Shown: positions 17,416-26,971, numbered from the stretch's first letter. The stretch: 64,000 nt of DNA from Pelosinus baikalensis (GCF_020819555.1 NZ_JAJHJB010000001.1:62001-126000); one strand, 5' to 3'. The notes: generated by a model not told the origin, from the letters alone. Numbers and translations are program-made.

Positions 17416-17847
17416 TTATTCCGCCCCGAAGCCGCCGTCAAGCTTCACTGCGGCATTCTGGTCTTTTTTCTGCTTCATATGGAGATAAAAGGTGCCGACG
17501 CCGGTTTCGTCGTCGAGTTCTTCCTTGTATTCCATCACGAAGGCATCCGGCAGCGTGTACTGCCGTACCATCTGGCTGGCGGCGACGATGTCAAGCTGGG
17601 CGCTTCTGTAGCAGTCCGCCTTTTCGCTCGGTACCTGCGACCATTTCGCCACGTTCAGCGTAGCGTCGGCTTCTTTGCCGCCGAGGGAGTAGAGCATTTT
17701 GCCCCACACTTTGATGCTGAGCGCCACGTCGGTCGCTCTCGCATTGGAGTCGTTTGGCGAGTCGGAGAAAAACTCCGCTTTGACGATGGCTCTTTCGTCA
17801 AATGCAATATCTTCCGGTCCGCCAGTGACCTTTAATCTGAAACCCAT
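17416..17847 (-). CDS. Hcp-like tube protein 1
   Basis: 143 residues, a paralogue of the next gene: NDSNARATDVALSIKVWGK, SEKADCYRS, LPDAFVMEYKEEL, GTFYLHMKQKKDQ line up without gaps of note. It is the first gene after the sheath, the usual place of the main tube subunit. Strong TGGAGG site before the ATG. A perfect 9-bp hairpin just upstream separates it from the sheath gene and could stabilise its mRNA. Confidence 0.75.
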   Translation of the reverse strand: MGFRLKVTGGPEDIAFDERAIVKAEFFSDSPNDSNARATDVALSIKVWGKMLYSLGGKEADATLNVAKWSQVPSEKADCYRSAQLDIVAASQMVRQYTLPDAFVMEYKEELDDETGVGTFYLHMKQKKDQNAAVKLDGGFGAE

Positions 17848-17880
17848 ACTAATTCCTCCATTTCATTCTTTATATAAACT

Positions 17881-17930
17881 TGCCGGCGCAAATCGGATAT
17901 GGCAAATACATTTAAAAATTCGCGCCGGCA
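17881..17930 (-). promoter_or_regulatory. Intercistronic hairpin between sheath and tube genes
   Basis: TGCCGGCGC at 17881-17889 and GCGCCGGCA at 17922-17930 form a perfect 9-bp GC stem with a 32-base AT-rich loop. There is no T-run, so it is more likely an mRNA processing or stability element than a terminator. Confidence 0.5.
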
Positions 17931-17943
17931 TTGGGGCAACGTT

Positions 17944-20133
17944 TTACGCGGTTCGGCCTGCCGACGTCAGACGGTTGATCTCGATTTCGAGGTTCTTCAC
18001 GTTGCCGTTGAACGTGATATCCAGCGTGCAGATGCCGTTGGCTTCGTCGATGACGTAGTTGATGTCGTCGCCTTCGCTGATGATCGAGTTGACCTTATCG
18101 CGTTTGCCGATCCACAGGCTCTTTTGGCTCTGCGGATTGTTGGAGAAGAATTTGATGATATTGTCCTGTTTGAAATCGCCGGTGCCGTGGCGCAGAACGC
18201 GTTCGATGTACGTCGTGACCTGTGTCTTGTAGATCGGCTCGTACACGCCAAGCTCCGCGTCGTAGAGAAGGTTGCGCGCCTTGTAGACCATGATGTCCGT
18301 AATGTTCAGGCCGTCAAAGGCAGCGTTTTCCGAAGAGAAGACGAAGCCAAAATTCTTGCGGTTAATATCATCCTTGATACTATTTGTAAACCCGGTGATT
18401 TCTTTGGCCAGCGACGTCCGCACGCGCAGCGGGTGGTCGCCGGCTTCGATGTCAAAGCGCACGCCGGGCAGTTCGGTGTCAACGTTGCGCTTGAAAGTTT
18501 TCTTAAGGTATTCCGGGCATTGCGTGGCCGCGTACAGACCTGCCGCGACGAACGCCGCGCCAATATAGACACCGTCGATCCACAGCTTCATGATGTCTTC
18601 CTTGGCGCCAGATAGTTCCGCCATATTGGCGTCGTTTAAGAACATTTTTTTGTCGAGCACGACACCGGATTTGTCCTTCGGCACGATGGTGAAGTTCGGA
18701 ACGCAGGGGATTGCAAATTCGCTGTAGGGTTTACCAGTCAGGCTTGTGCAGCGCTCGACGAATTTGTCGATGCCTTCCGTGGCCATGTAGTTGAAGGTCG
18801 TCTTGTCGCCCGTCTCGTAGCTGAAGAAGCACTGTACCCGATAGTCTTTCAGAACGTCAAGGATGCGGGCCAGCGATTCCACACTGTTGACGTTGGGATT
18901 TTCGACGACCTTGTTGCCCTGGAACCGTTCACGCGTCAGCTTCATCTTGGAGTTTTGATCAAGGGAGACGGACGGGAAGATCGAATACCAGACCGTATTG
19001 TTGAAGTCATTTTTCGCATTGACCGTGTTGAGGAAGGTGATCAGGCGCGGAATATTGGACGCTTTGGCCACCATTTCGTTGCTGGCGTTGGTAATGAGAA
19101 GGGTCGGCCGCATGCCTTTAAGCTTGGCCGGATATTGTTCAAAGAACAGTCTGACGCCCAGCACTTTTTCGATAAGCGGCTTGACTGTTTTGATGAAATC
19201 GTCTTTGGCGGTTTTATAAAATTCCAGATAGGAGTTGTAGTTGGCGATTTCTTTTTCCGTATCGACGGTCGATACGATCGTGGACGGCAGCGGGCAGAAC
19301 GTCCGAGCGACGAGCGCCTTGACATAGTCGTTGTGATTTTCCTCGTTCAGCGCTTGGTAGTCATCCTCAATTGCCGTGATCAATCCCTGATTTATCTGGT
19401 CGTCGAGCGTGGCCAGGGCTTTGGTTTCCGGTTTCGGCGCTTCGAGTATCTTCAGTTCGCCCTCCTCACCCATCGACAGGACGCCTAAGGTAAGCGGCGT
19501 GTTGTTCTTGCCGTCGCCGCCCGCGCCCAGAAGCAGCCGCGTCTTGATGTCTTCGATCGCCAGCGGCAGCATAGCCATTACGTTGTTGTAGTTCATGCTG
19601 GCTTCTTCAAACATGACGTTCAACTTGTCGCCCACGTCGAGTCTTTTCGGGTCGCCTTCTTCAAGCAACGCGTACTCGGAGTAGACGTAACGCATCTCTT
19701 TTCTGATCTGGCGGATGTCTTCCATGACCTTGGCCGGCGAGATCAGATTGGTCAGTTTCTCAAATTTAAAATCGACGTTTAAGAGTCCTTGCGAGCGCTT
19801 CGTTTCCACCAGCGTCAGCAGCATCTTGAGAAAGTCGTTGTGCATGTTGAGATGGATTTCCGTCAGTAGTTCGTCCGGAATGGTTTCCGGTTTTTTCAGC
19901 GTGTACATGACGCGCTGGTTGTTGGCATTGTAAAAGGAATAGACGACAGGATCGAATTTTTCCAAAAATTCGTCAAAGCTCTTGACCGAGAGATGCTCGT
20001 TGATCTCTTTGATCTTCTCATCGTTAAGGCTGTCCATTCCCTTTACGTCGCCCACCATGGTGAGCAGGTCGAGTTTCTCGGGATTGATCTCTTCTAAAAG
20101 CAGGGTCCGGTTTGTTTGCGTAATAATAGCCAA
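17944..20133 (-). CDS. Contractile sheath-like protein, single large chain
   Basis: 729 residues when started at the TTG (20133) that has AAAGGAG eight bases upstream; a GTG three codons earlier is possible but abuts the Shine-Dalgarno sequence. The N-terminal 200 residues are helical. The C-terminal half has the sheath signature: GMRPTLLITNAS, a GAAFVAAGLYAAT strand-helix, ELPGVRFDIEAGD, and ends with a beta strand NVKNLEIEINRL, like the last domain of TssC and phage sheaths. It is longer than TssC (about 490), about the sum of TssB and TssC, and no separate TssB is present. The two tube genes follow directly. Sheath identity is judged by pattern and order. Confidence 0.72.
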   Translation of the reverse strand: MAIITQTNRTLLLEEINPEKLDLLTMVGDVKGMDSLNDEKIKEINEHLSVKSFDEFLEKFDPVVYSFYNANNQRVMYTLKKPETIPDELLTEIHLNMHNDFLKMLLTLVETKRSQGLLNVDFKFEKLTNLISPAKVMEDIRQIRKEMRYVYSEYALLEEGDPKRLDVGDKLNVMFEEASMNYNNVMAMLPLAIEDIKTRLLLGAGGDGKNNTPLTLGVLSMGEEGELKILEAPKPETKALATLDDQINQGLITAIEDDYQALNEENHNDYVKALVARTFCPLPSTIVSTVDTEKEIANYNSYLEFYKTAKDDFIKTVKPLIEKVLGVRLFFEQYPAKLKGMRPTLLITNASNEMVAKASNIPRLITFLNTVNAKNDFNNTVWYSIFPSVSLDQNSKMKLTRERFQGNKVVENPNVNSVESLARILDVLKDYRVQCFFSYETGDKTTFNYMATEGIDKFVERCTSLTGKPYSEFAIPCVPNFTIVPKDKSGVVLDKKMFLNDANMAELSGAKEDIMKLWIDGVYIGAAFVAAGLYAATQCPEYLKKTFKRNVDTELPGVRFDIEAGDHPLRVRTSLAKEITGFTNSIKDDINRKNFGFVFSSENAAFDGLNITDIMVYKARNLLYDAELGVYEPIYKTQVTTYIERVLRHGTGDFKQDNIIKFFSNNPQSQKSLWIGKRDKVNSIISEGDDINYVIDEANGICTLDITFNGNVKNLEIEINRLTSAGRTA

Positions 20134-20151
20134 TTTGTCCACTCCTTTGCA

Positions 20152-21894
20152 TTAGGGCCGTTCAGACGGCTTGACATTTTTGTATTCTAAGATCAGTTCG
20201 CTGCGCTCGTCCTCAAACGTAATATGAATTCTTTCGTGGAAATAGACGAGGCAGCTATGATCTTTTACCAACAGGTCCCGGTTTTTCAAAATGGTGCAGT
20301 CCGACTTGTTCGTAAGCACCAGCGCCTTGTTGGCACCCGGACTGAAAAAGACTTTATACGCGCCGGCCAGGGCAAAGGAAAGTCCGCAGTTTTCCAGAAG
20401 CGCCCCCAGACTGATTTCTTCTTTCCTGAAGTGGCGGTACAAATTGTATTCCATGGGCGCGATGTCGCTGTCGTCCGGTGCCTTAGTGACATAGATTTTG
20501 AGTTTGCCGGCGTATTCGTAGCGGCTTGCGGGCGGTGGAGCCGGCGGCACCGGTTTCGGTTTTCGCGTTCTCCACCAGACCAGCACAGCGATGGCAATGG
20601 CAATGGCCGCAACGAACGCAATTATTTTCCCATATCCTTCCGGCTGGTTGATCTGCACAGTTGTTGTATCCGGCGCAATGATGTTGACGCCGAGATCTTC
20701 GTAACGGACTTTCACAGCTACGCTGCGTGTGCTATCAGCCGGCAGAGAAAAACGGATTGCCCCTTTCTCCACCACCGCCGTGATTTCCTGACCGTCCGCC
20801 ATTACAAGGACCTGTTTGCCTTCAAAATAGGGGTCATTCAAAAGATGCAGATTCTGATTTGCAGCGCTGACGGGAATCAGCCGCACCTCGGCCGTCTTTT
20901 GCTCCGATTGCCCAAGGGTCGTATTCTTCACTTCCACCTGAATCGACGCGTTCATTTCCAGAATCAGGTCGGCCTGCACATTGCCGCCGCCCGCAGACCC
21001 GAAACGGATCTCCGCCGTGTCGCTTTGCGGATGCAGCAGGTTCAATACGGCAAATCGTTTGCCGACTAAAATTTCGCCGCTTTGGGCTGTGTAACTGGCG
21101 CCGATATTGCCTATCGGTACAGTGGAAGTGAGGAGAATTTTCGCTCCATTGATTGAGTCGCTGCGTGCAAACGGCAAGCGCACGCGCAGCGTATCGCTTT
21201 GCAGATCACCGCTGCTGACGGCTGATTTGGCAATGCCGAATACCTCGTATAAAATCTTTTTGGCGATGCCGCTTAGCTGTGCGACGTCACTAACGTTAAA
21301 CAACAACCCCTGCCGGTTGGCGGAATCGTAAATATTCGCCTGCGGCACGTTGCCCGGCTCACCGATCGCGACCGTACAGACGCGGATGCCGCGCTGAGCC
21401 GCCGCCTGCATCGCCCGGTTGAACTGCTCCTCAGAGGCTCCCGTCGCGACCGGATCGTCCAGCCTGATTTCGCCGTCGGAAAGCAAAACCACCGTTTTGT
21501 CCGCTGTACTATCCTTAAATAGCGTCAACGCTCTTTCCAGTCCCGCCCCGGCGTTCGTATAACCGGTATAGTTCACCTGGCGCAGCGCAGCGCCAATTTG
21601 TTCGCGTTTGGCGTCCAACGGCTTTGCCACCTGCACGTCGCTGCCATAGGCAACAAGGCCTACTGAATAATTCGATGGCAATGTATATAAAATTTCTTCC
21701 AGACCATCCGGCGCGAGTTTTTCCGCATCTGTCGTGTTCATAGAATTGCTGACATCGAGAAGGAAAACGACTTCATGTCTTTTTACTGCTTCCGCCGCCG
21801 TCGCGCTGTGGGAGGCGCTCCCAAAAAAGATGAGCAGTGCGAGCAACAAAAGGAAAAGAAGCGCCGGATTCTTTATAAAATTCGTTTGTATCAA
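20152..21894 (-). CDS. Membrane-anchored VWA-domain protein, first gene of the operon
   Basis: 580 residues from the TTG at 21894 (AAGGTGGTG nine bases upstream); GTG codons at 21909 and 21906 are alternatives. Signal peptide about 1-33. The VWA domain (about 40-215) has an intact MIDAS: DVSNSM (D47, S49, S51) and a LLSDGE strand. Beta-sandwich regions follow, then a membrane segment (about 425-445), an R/K/P-rich linker and a C-terminal cytoplasmic domain of about 130 residues that looks like an FHA-type beta sandwich, without a clear phosphate pocket. The bulk is thus extracytoplasmic. VWA domains bind protein partners through a metal; it may anchor or regulate the machine at the inner membrane. 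Confidence 0.8.
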   Translation of the reverse strand: MIQTNFIKNPALLFLLLLALLIFFGSASHSATAAEAVKRHEVVFLLDVSNSMNTTDAEKLAPDGLEEILYTLPSNYSVGLVAYGSDVQVAKPLDAKREQIGAALRQVNYTGYTNAGAGLERALTLFKDSTADKTVVLLSDGEIRLDDPVATGASEEQFNRAMQAAAQRGIRVCTVAIGEPGNVPQANIYDSANRQGLLFNVSDVAQLSGIAKKILYEVFGIAKSAVSSGDLQSDTLRVRLPFARSDSINGAKILLTSTVPIGNIGASYTAQSGEILVGKRFAVLNLLHPQSDTAEIRFGSAGGGNVQADLILEMNASIQVEVKNTTLGQSEQKTAEVRLIPVSAANQNLHLLNDPYFEGKQVLVMADGQEITAVVEKGAIRFSLPADSTRSVAVKVRYEDLGVNIIAPDTTTVQINQPEGYGKIIAFVAAIAIAIAVLVWWRTRKPKPVPPAPPPASRYEYAGKLKIYVTKAPDDSDIAPMEYNLYRHFRKEEISLGALLENCGLSFALAGAYKVFFSPGANKALVLTNKSDCTILKNRDLLVKDHSCLVYFHERIHITFEDERSELILEYKNVKPSERP

Positions 21895-21909
21895 TCCGCT
21901 TTTCACCAC

Positions 21910-22126
21910 CTTCCCAAAAAAGTTTTTTGAAATTCTATGTAAAATTATGCCTCATGCTTTTACCCCGCTTTTGGCTAAATTTCTTATCTCCTTTCCAGTA
22001 TTTTCTTTACCAATTTAAACCATTACCGTTACAATAATACATTTTGATAACTATTTCATCTGCCAAAAGGTATAGATTTTAACATTTTTTATTAAAATCA
22101 TATATTTATTTACAAAATTGTAATGT
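21910..22126 (-). promoter_or_regulatory. AT-rich leader/promoter region of the injection-system operon
   Basis: About 220 bases without a gene between purL and the first gene of the island, on the 5' side of the 21-kb minus-strand operon, so the operon promoter must lie here unless transcription enters from elsewhere. It is very AT-rich and has several TATAAT-like hexamers; I could not choose one. No recognisable riboswitch. Confidence 0.45.
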
Positions 22127-22177
22127 AAAGAAAAGTAAAAAGACTACCATAAAAATGGTAGTCTTTTTACTTTTCTT
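22127..22177. terminator. Strong symmetric terminator after purL
   Basis: A 23-bp perfect inverted repeat (AAAGAAAAGTAAAAAGACTA.. against its complement) with a 5-base loop, T-rich on both strands. It ends purL transcription on the minus strand and insulates the island from purL. Confidence 0.85.
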
Positions 22178-22185
22178 TTTCTATT

Positions 22186-25100
22186 CTATCTAAAGTATCC
22201 AATTCCAGCGGCAAATAGCTGTTGATCTTTGCTGCCAGGGACATTTTTCACTACCTGGTTGCCAATTCGTTCCGAATGACCCATTTTTCCTAATATTCTT
22301 CCGTCTGGGCTGGTAATTCCTTCTACTGCTTCTACAGATCCGTTAGGGTTGTAGCGAATATCATAGGTAGGCTGTCCTGTTTCATCTACATACTGAGTAG
22401 CAATCTGTCCCTTTTGCCGCAAGCTGTTTATCACTGCACTGCTGGCAACAAAACGACCTTCACCGTGAGATACAGGAATAGTATGAACCTCACCTAATTC
22501 TATGTTATTAAACCAGGGAGAAAGTTTTGACACAAGTTTGGTGTTCGCCATACAAGAGATATGTCTGCCGATTTGATTATAGGTTAACGTAGGGCACTCT
22601 GGTGATAAGTCAACAATGTCACCATAAGGTACTAAACCTAGTTTAATAAGAGCCTGGAAACCATTACAGATGCCCAGCATCAGCCCGTCTTTTTGTGATA
22701 AAAATTCCCGCAGGGCTTCTTTAATTTTTGGATTTCTAAACATGGTGGCAATATATTTGCCTGAGCCGTCTGGTTCATCTCCAGCGCTAAAACCACCTGG
22801 CAGCATAATAATTTGAGATTGATAAATAGACTTGACCATTTTTTCTATAGACTCTTCTACTGCTGATGGGGTGAGATTACGAATGACCATCGTATCTACG
22901 ATACCGCCTGCCATTTCAAATGCTTTGGCAGAATCATATTCGCAGTTCGTTCCGGGGAAAACCGGAATAAAGATGCGGGGCTTGGCAAAAGAATGTTTTG
23001 CTTTTTTCGGATTGCTGGCAAACAACTCCTGCTTCGGTTTTTCCTTACTTATTTCTGTTTGCGTGGCAAAAACCTTAGTTAGAGGCTGTTCCCAAGCAGT
23101 TTGCGCTTTTTCAAGGTCAATAGAATAACCATTGATATCAATCCTTGGTTGCTCCTGGGTATGACCTATAACAGAATATGTCATCTCGCCTAACATCTCT
23201 TTTACAGCGATACCGGAAGGGATCTCTAGTATCAAGGAGCCATAATCGGCAGCAAATAAGTCTTGGGATGACAATGGAGAAGTAAAGGCCATGCCGATTT
23301 TATTACCAAAGCTCATTTTACTAATAGCCGCTGCTAAACCGCCCCTTTTAATTGTATGAGCGGCTAACACATGACCAGCTTTTATTAATTGAGTAATGTT
23401 AGCATAGTTCTGACACACGACAGGAAAATCTGGCAATTCATATGCATCACGAACTAACGGTACTCGTATGATCTGACTTCCGATCTCTTTGAACTCTGGA
23501 GAAATCACCCTGTCCGCTTGAACCACGTTGACGGCAAAAGCCACTAAAGTAGGAGGCACCGTCAGCTCTTTAAAGGTCCCAGACATACTATCCTTGCCGC
23601 CAATGGCAGGAATCGAGAACTGTTCTTGCGCATGAAGAGCGCCTAAAAGAGCACTAAAAGGTTTGCCCCATTTTACCGCATCCTGCCCTAATCTTTCAAA
23701 ATACTCTTGCAAGGTCAGGCGAACGGTGTGATATTCACCACCCATAGCCACGATTTTTGCTACTGCTTCTACAACAGCATATACCGCACCATGGAAAGGA
23801 CTCCAGGTGGATAGCTGAGGATCATAACCATAAGTCATTAACGTAGCTGTATTCGTATTCCCTTTAAGGACAGGAATTTTACTCGCCATTCCTTCTGCCG
23901 GTGTGGTTTGGAACTTACCGCCAAAGGGCATCAATACAGTACTTGCACCAATCGTACTGTCAAACATTTCGACAAGACCTTTTTGGCTGCATACATTAAG
24001 ATCACGCAAATTATCAAGCCAAGCTATTTCTAGATTGTCTATCTCATTTGCTTTAGCAGCAAAATAATTTTCAGCTTCTACTGGCGCAGTCACCTGTACA
24101 TCTACTTTTTGTTTAACACCATTCGTATTTAAAAATTCCCGGCTAATATCAACAATGGGAATTCCCCGCCATAACATGACGAGTCGCCCAGTATCCGTTA
24201 CTTTTGCCACTACTGCCGCTTCTAGATTTTCTGTTGCGACATAGGACATGAATTCCTCCAGATGATGAGGTGCTATGACTACAGCCATACGCTCTTGGGA
24301 TTCGGAAATCGCCAGTTCAGTACCATCCAGGCCTGCATATTTCTTCGGCAGCGCATCTAAATCAATGACCAGGCTATCTGTCAATTCTCCAATAGCAACA
24401 GATGCCCCGCCTGCGCCAAAATCATTACAGCGCTTAATCATCTGACTTGCTTTGGGATTTCTAAACAGCCTTTGTATTTTCCGTTCCGTAGGCGGATTGC
24501 CTTTTTGTACTTCTGCACTGCAGGTTGCCAGGGATTCTTCCGTATGCTCTTTTGAGGAGCCCGTTGCCCCGCCGCAGCCATCCCGACCCGTTTTTCCGCC
24601 CAATACAACCACGATGTCATCCACTGCTGGTCGTTCGCGTACTACATTTTCTTTTGGAGCAGCAGCGATCACTGCGCCAATTTCCATTCGTTTTGCGATA
24701 AAACCTTCGTGATAAATTTCTGCTACCTGACCTGTGGCTAAGCCAATTTGATTTCCATAGGAGCTATACCCTGCTGCCGCTCCCAAGGTTATTTTACGCT
24801 GGGGCAATTTTCCGGCTAAAGTATCTTCTACTTTTGTACGAGGATCACCGCTCCCTGTAACTCGCATGGCTTGATACACATAAGATCTGCCTGATAATGG
24901 ATCACGAATGGCTCCGCCTAAACAAGTCGCCGCACCACCAAAAGGCTCAATTTCTGTTGGATGATTGTGGGTTTCATTCTTAAACATAACCAGCCATTCT
25001 TCTATGCTGCCATCCACATCCACAGGAACAACAATGCTGCAGGCATTAATTTCTTCCGAGTCATCCAGATCTGTGAGTTTGCCTTGCAGGCGCAATTCTT

Positions 25101-25950
25101 TCATCCCCATAACGGCGATATCCATCAAGCAGATATCTTTTTGTCGATCCTGATATACAAGGGATCTGGCTTTACGATATTGATCATAGGCTTTAGCAAT
25201 CGGCTCTGAAAAATGACCTGTTCCTATATCTACATTTTCAATTGTAGTGAAAAAAGTGGTGTGACGGCAATGATCTGACCAATAGGTATCCAACACCCTG
25301 ATTTCTGTGATTGTCGGGTTGCGTTTTTCCACATCACGAAAATATTGTTGGCAAAATGCAATATCTCCTAGTCCCATGGCCAGTCCCATACCTTTTAACA
25401 GCAATTCTAGTTCTTCTGCTGATTGGGTAATAAAACCGGGAATCATCTTTACATCAGCAGGTTTTCCCACTGTTAGCTCAAGACTACGTGGTTTTTCTAA
25501 AGAAGCTTCCCGCGCTTCTACCGGATTGATACTATACTCTTTTATTTTCTTAAACTCATCTTCTGTAATATTGCCTTGTAATACAATTACTTTGGCAGTA
25601 CGAATGGATAAGTTTTCTGTTTTTGTTAGTATTTGCACGCATTGCGACGCCCAATGAGCTCGCTGGTCATATTGACCCGGCAGATATTCTACTGCAAATA
25701 TTTTATCCTCTGGCTCTATGTTGAGTATTTCATCATAAACATCATCAACAGTCGGCTCAGAGAATATACTCAGTTTTGCTTCTGCAAACTCTTCCTGACT
25801 AATTCCCGATATATCATAACGATTGACAAGGCGTACATGTTTCAAGCCTGTAATGCCAAGATTCTGGGTAAGATCAGCATACATCCCCTTGGCCTCTACC
25901 GCAAAATCCTGCTTTTTTTCTACGAAAATTCGTTTGACTTCATATGGCAT
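22186..25950 (-). CDS. purL: Phosphoribosylformylglycinamidine synthase (single-chain PurL)
   Basis: 1254 residues, the large one-chain form used by many Clostridia and Negativicutes, converting FGAR, ATP and glutamine to FGAM in purine synthesis. The N-terminal linker and the two AIR-synthase-like halves are visible (VLDTYWSDHCRHTTF around 220-240, FKNETHNHPTEIEPFGG in the first ATP site, IPAIGGKDSMSG in the second). The C-terminal glutaminase domain (about 995-1250) has the nucleophile in LGICNGFQAL and a conserved HGEGRF. It is alone, with a terminator downstream and a divergent LysR gene upstream. GC content is ordinary for the chromosome, in sharp contrast to the island. Confidence 0.97.
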   Translation of the reverse strand: MPYEVKRIFVEKKQDFAVEAKGMYADLTQNLGITGLKHVRLVNRYDISGISQEEFAEAKLSIFSEPTVDDVYDEILNIEPEDKIFAVEYLPGQYDQRAHWASQCVQILTKTENLSIRTAKVIVLQGNITEDEFKKIKEYSINPVEAREASLEKPRSLELTVGKPADVKMIPGFITQSAEELELLLKGMGLAMGLGDIAFCQQYFRDVEKRNPTITEIRVLDTYWSDHCRHTTFFTTIENVDIGTGHFSEPIAKAYDQYRKARSLVYQDRQKDICLMDIAVMGMKELRLQGKLTDLDDSEEINACSIVVPVDVDGSIEEWLVMFKNETHNHPTEIEPFGGAATCLGGAIRDPLSGRSYVYQAMRVTGSGDPRTKVEDTLAGKLPQRKITLGAAAGYSSYGNQIGLATGQVAEIYHEGFIAKRMEIGAVIAAAPKENVVRERPAVDDIVVVLGGKTGRDGCGGATGSSKEHTEESLATCSAEVQKGNPPTERKIQRLFRNPKASQMIKRCNDFGAGGASVAIGELTDSLVIDLDALPKKYAGLDGTELAISESQERMAVVIAPHHLEEFMSYVATENLEAAVVAKVTDTGRLVMLWRGIPIVDISREFLNTNGVKQKVDVQVTAPVEAENYFAAKANEIDNLEIAWLDNLRDLNVCSQKGLVEMFDSTIGASTVLMPFGGKFQTTPAEGMASKIPVLKGNTNTATLMTYGYDPQLSTWSPFHGAVYAVVEAVAKIVAMGGEYHTVRLTLQEYFERLGQDAVKWGKPFSALLGALHAQEQFSIPAIGGKDSMSGTFKELTVPPTLVAFAVNVVQADRVISPEFKEIGSQIIRVPLVRDAYELPDFPVVCQNYANITQLIKAGHVLAAHTIKRGGLAAAISKMSFGNKIGMAFTSPLSSQDLFAADYGSLILEIPSGIAVKEMLGEMTYSVIGHTQEQPRIDINGYSIDLEKAQTAWEQPLTKVFATQTEISKEKPKQELFASNPKKAKHSFAKPRIFIPVFPGTNCEYDSAKAFEMAGGIVDTMVIRNLTPSAVEESIEKMVKSIYQSQIIMLPGGFSAGDEPDGSGKYIATMFRNPKIKEALREFLSQKDGLMLGICNGFQALIKLGLVPYGDIVDLSPECPTLTYNQIGRHISCMANTKLVSKLSPWFNNIELGEVHTIPVSHGEGRFVASSAVINSLRQKGQIATQYVDETGQPTYDIRYNPNGSVEAVEGITSPDGRILGKMGHSERIGNQVVKNVPGSKDQQLFAAGIGYFR

Positions 25951-25989
25951 GTTTTTCTACCTCCTAGTATCGTCTTGCTATTGTTATTG

Positions 25990-26032
25990 TAATATATTAT
26001 CATTAATTATAATAATTAATAGTATTAATAAA
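25990..26032. promoter_or_regulatory. AT-rich dyad between purL and the LysR gene
   Basis: The 103-base divergent intergenic region contains ATTAATTATAATAATTAAT, an inverted repeat with a T-N-A character typical of LysR autoregulatory sites. Binding is inferred only. Confidence 0.3.
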
Positions 26033-26053
26033 ACTCATAAGGAGTGTTTATAT

Positions 26054-26935
26054 ATGGACGTTAATTTTGAGCTGTATAAAGTGTTTTACTATGTTGCTAA
26101 GTACTTAAGTTTCTCAGCAGCTGCCAATGAATTATATATCTCCCAGTCAGCTGTCAGCCAGGCAATAAAACAATTGGAAGAAAAGCTGAATACAAAACTT
26201 TTTTTTCGCAGTACCAAACACGTACAATTATCAGAAGCAGGCACACTTTTATTTACCCATGTAGAGCAAGCCTTTCACTTTCTAAAGACAGGTGAACGCA
26301 GCATCAATGAATTACATTCCTTAGAACAAGGAGAGCTAAAAATAGGTGCTAGTGATACCATTTGCAAATACTACTTACTTCCTTATTTTAAACAATTTAA
26401 CCTTCTGTATCCTAAAATCAAACTCAATATTACCAATCGCCCATCTCCTGTTTGTGTGGATTTATTAAAAAAAGGCTTAGTGGATATTAGTGTTGTTAAT
26501 CTTACCGCCGAAAAACTGTATCCGGGCATGACCATCAGCAAATGTAAAATGCTGCATGATGTCTTTGTCGCCAGTCCTGCTTTTGCTCATCTGCAAAGTC
26601 TACGTCTGGTTCTTAAAGATATCGCTGCCTTACCCATTCTCACATTAGAAAAGAATACAACGACAAGAACCTTCCTGGATTCTATGTTCGTCCAGCATAA
26701 TCTCCCATTTGAGCCTGAGATTCAATTAGGCAGTGTGGACTTAATGATCGAACTGACAAAAATCGGACTGGGGATCTCATTTATCAGCAAGGAATATATA
26801 CAAAAAGAACTGGCCGACAATCAATTATTTACCCTTCCCCTCACCACTGATATACCTCCGCGAGAGTTAGGGATTATGACTCATGATTATCTGCCAGTTC
26901 CACTTGCAGCACAGAAATTTATTGAATTGTTATAG
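26054..26935 (+). CDS. LysR-family transcriptional regulator
   Basis: 293 residues from the ATG at 26054, which has AAGGAGTG upstream; the open frame extends 77 codons further but lacks signals. The winged helix-turn-helix is at about 1-60 (FYYVAKYLSFSAAANELYIS, QSAVSQAIKQLEEKLN, LFFRSTKHVQLSEAG), followed by an effector-binding domain of normal length. It resembles CysB/YwbI-like subgroup members of Clostridia. It is divergent from purL; the target is unknown. Confidence 0.9.
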   Translation: MDVNFELYKVFYYVAKYLSFSAAANELYISQSAVSQAIKQLEEKLNTKLFFRSTKHVQLSEAGTLLFTHVEQAFHFLKTGERSINELHSLEQGELKIGASDTICKYYLLPYFKQFNLLYPKIKLNITNRPSPVCVDLLKKGLVDISVVNLTAEKLYPGMTISKCKMLHDVFVASPAFAHLQSLRLVLKDIAALPILTLEKNTTTRTFLDSMFVQHNLPFEPEIQLGSVDLMIELTKIGLGISFISKEYIQKELADNQLFTLPLTTDIPPRELGIMTHDYLPVPLAAQKFIELL

Positions 26936-26971
26936 TGACATAGCAACCACTAAAGATTTACACCTTGCATA

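Noticed and set aside
864..21894. A contractile prophage or R-type tailocin
   Set aside because: No lysis genes, tail fibre, tape measure or phage structural genes; regulators (FHA, PP2C) and a DUF4280 lipase effector fit an injection system better.
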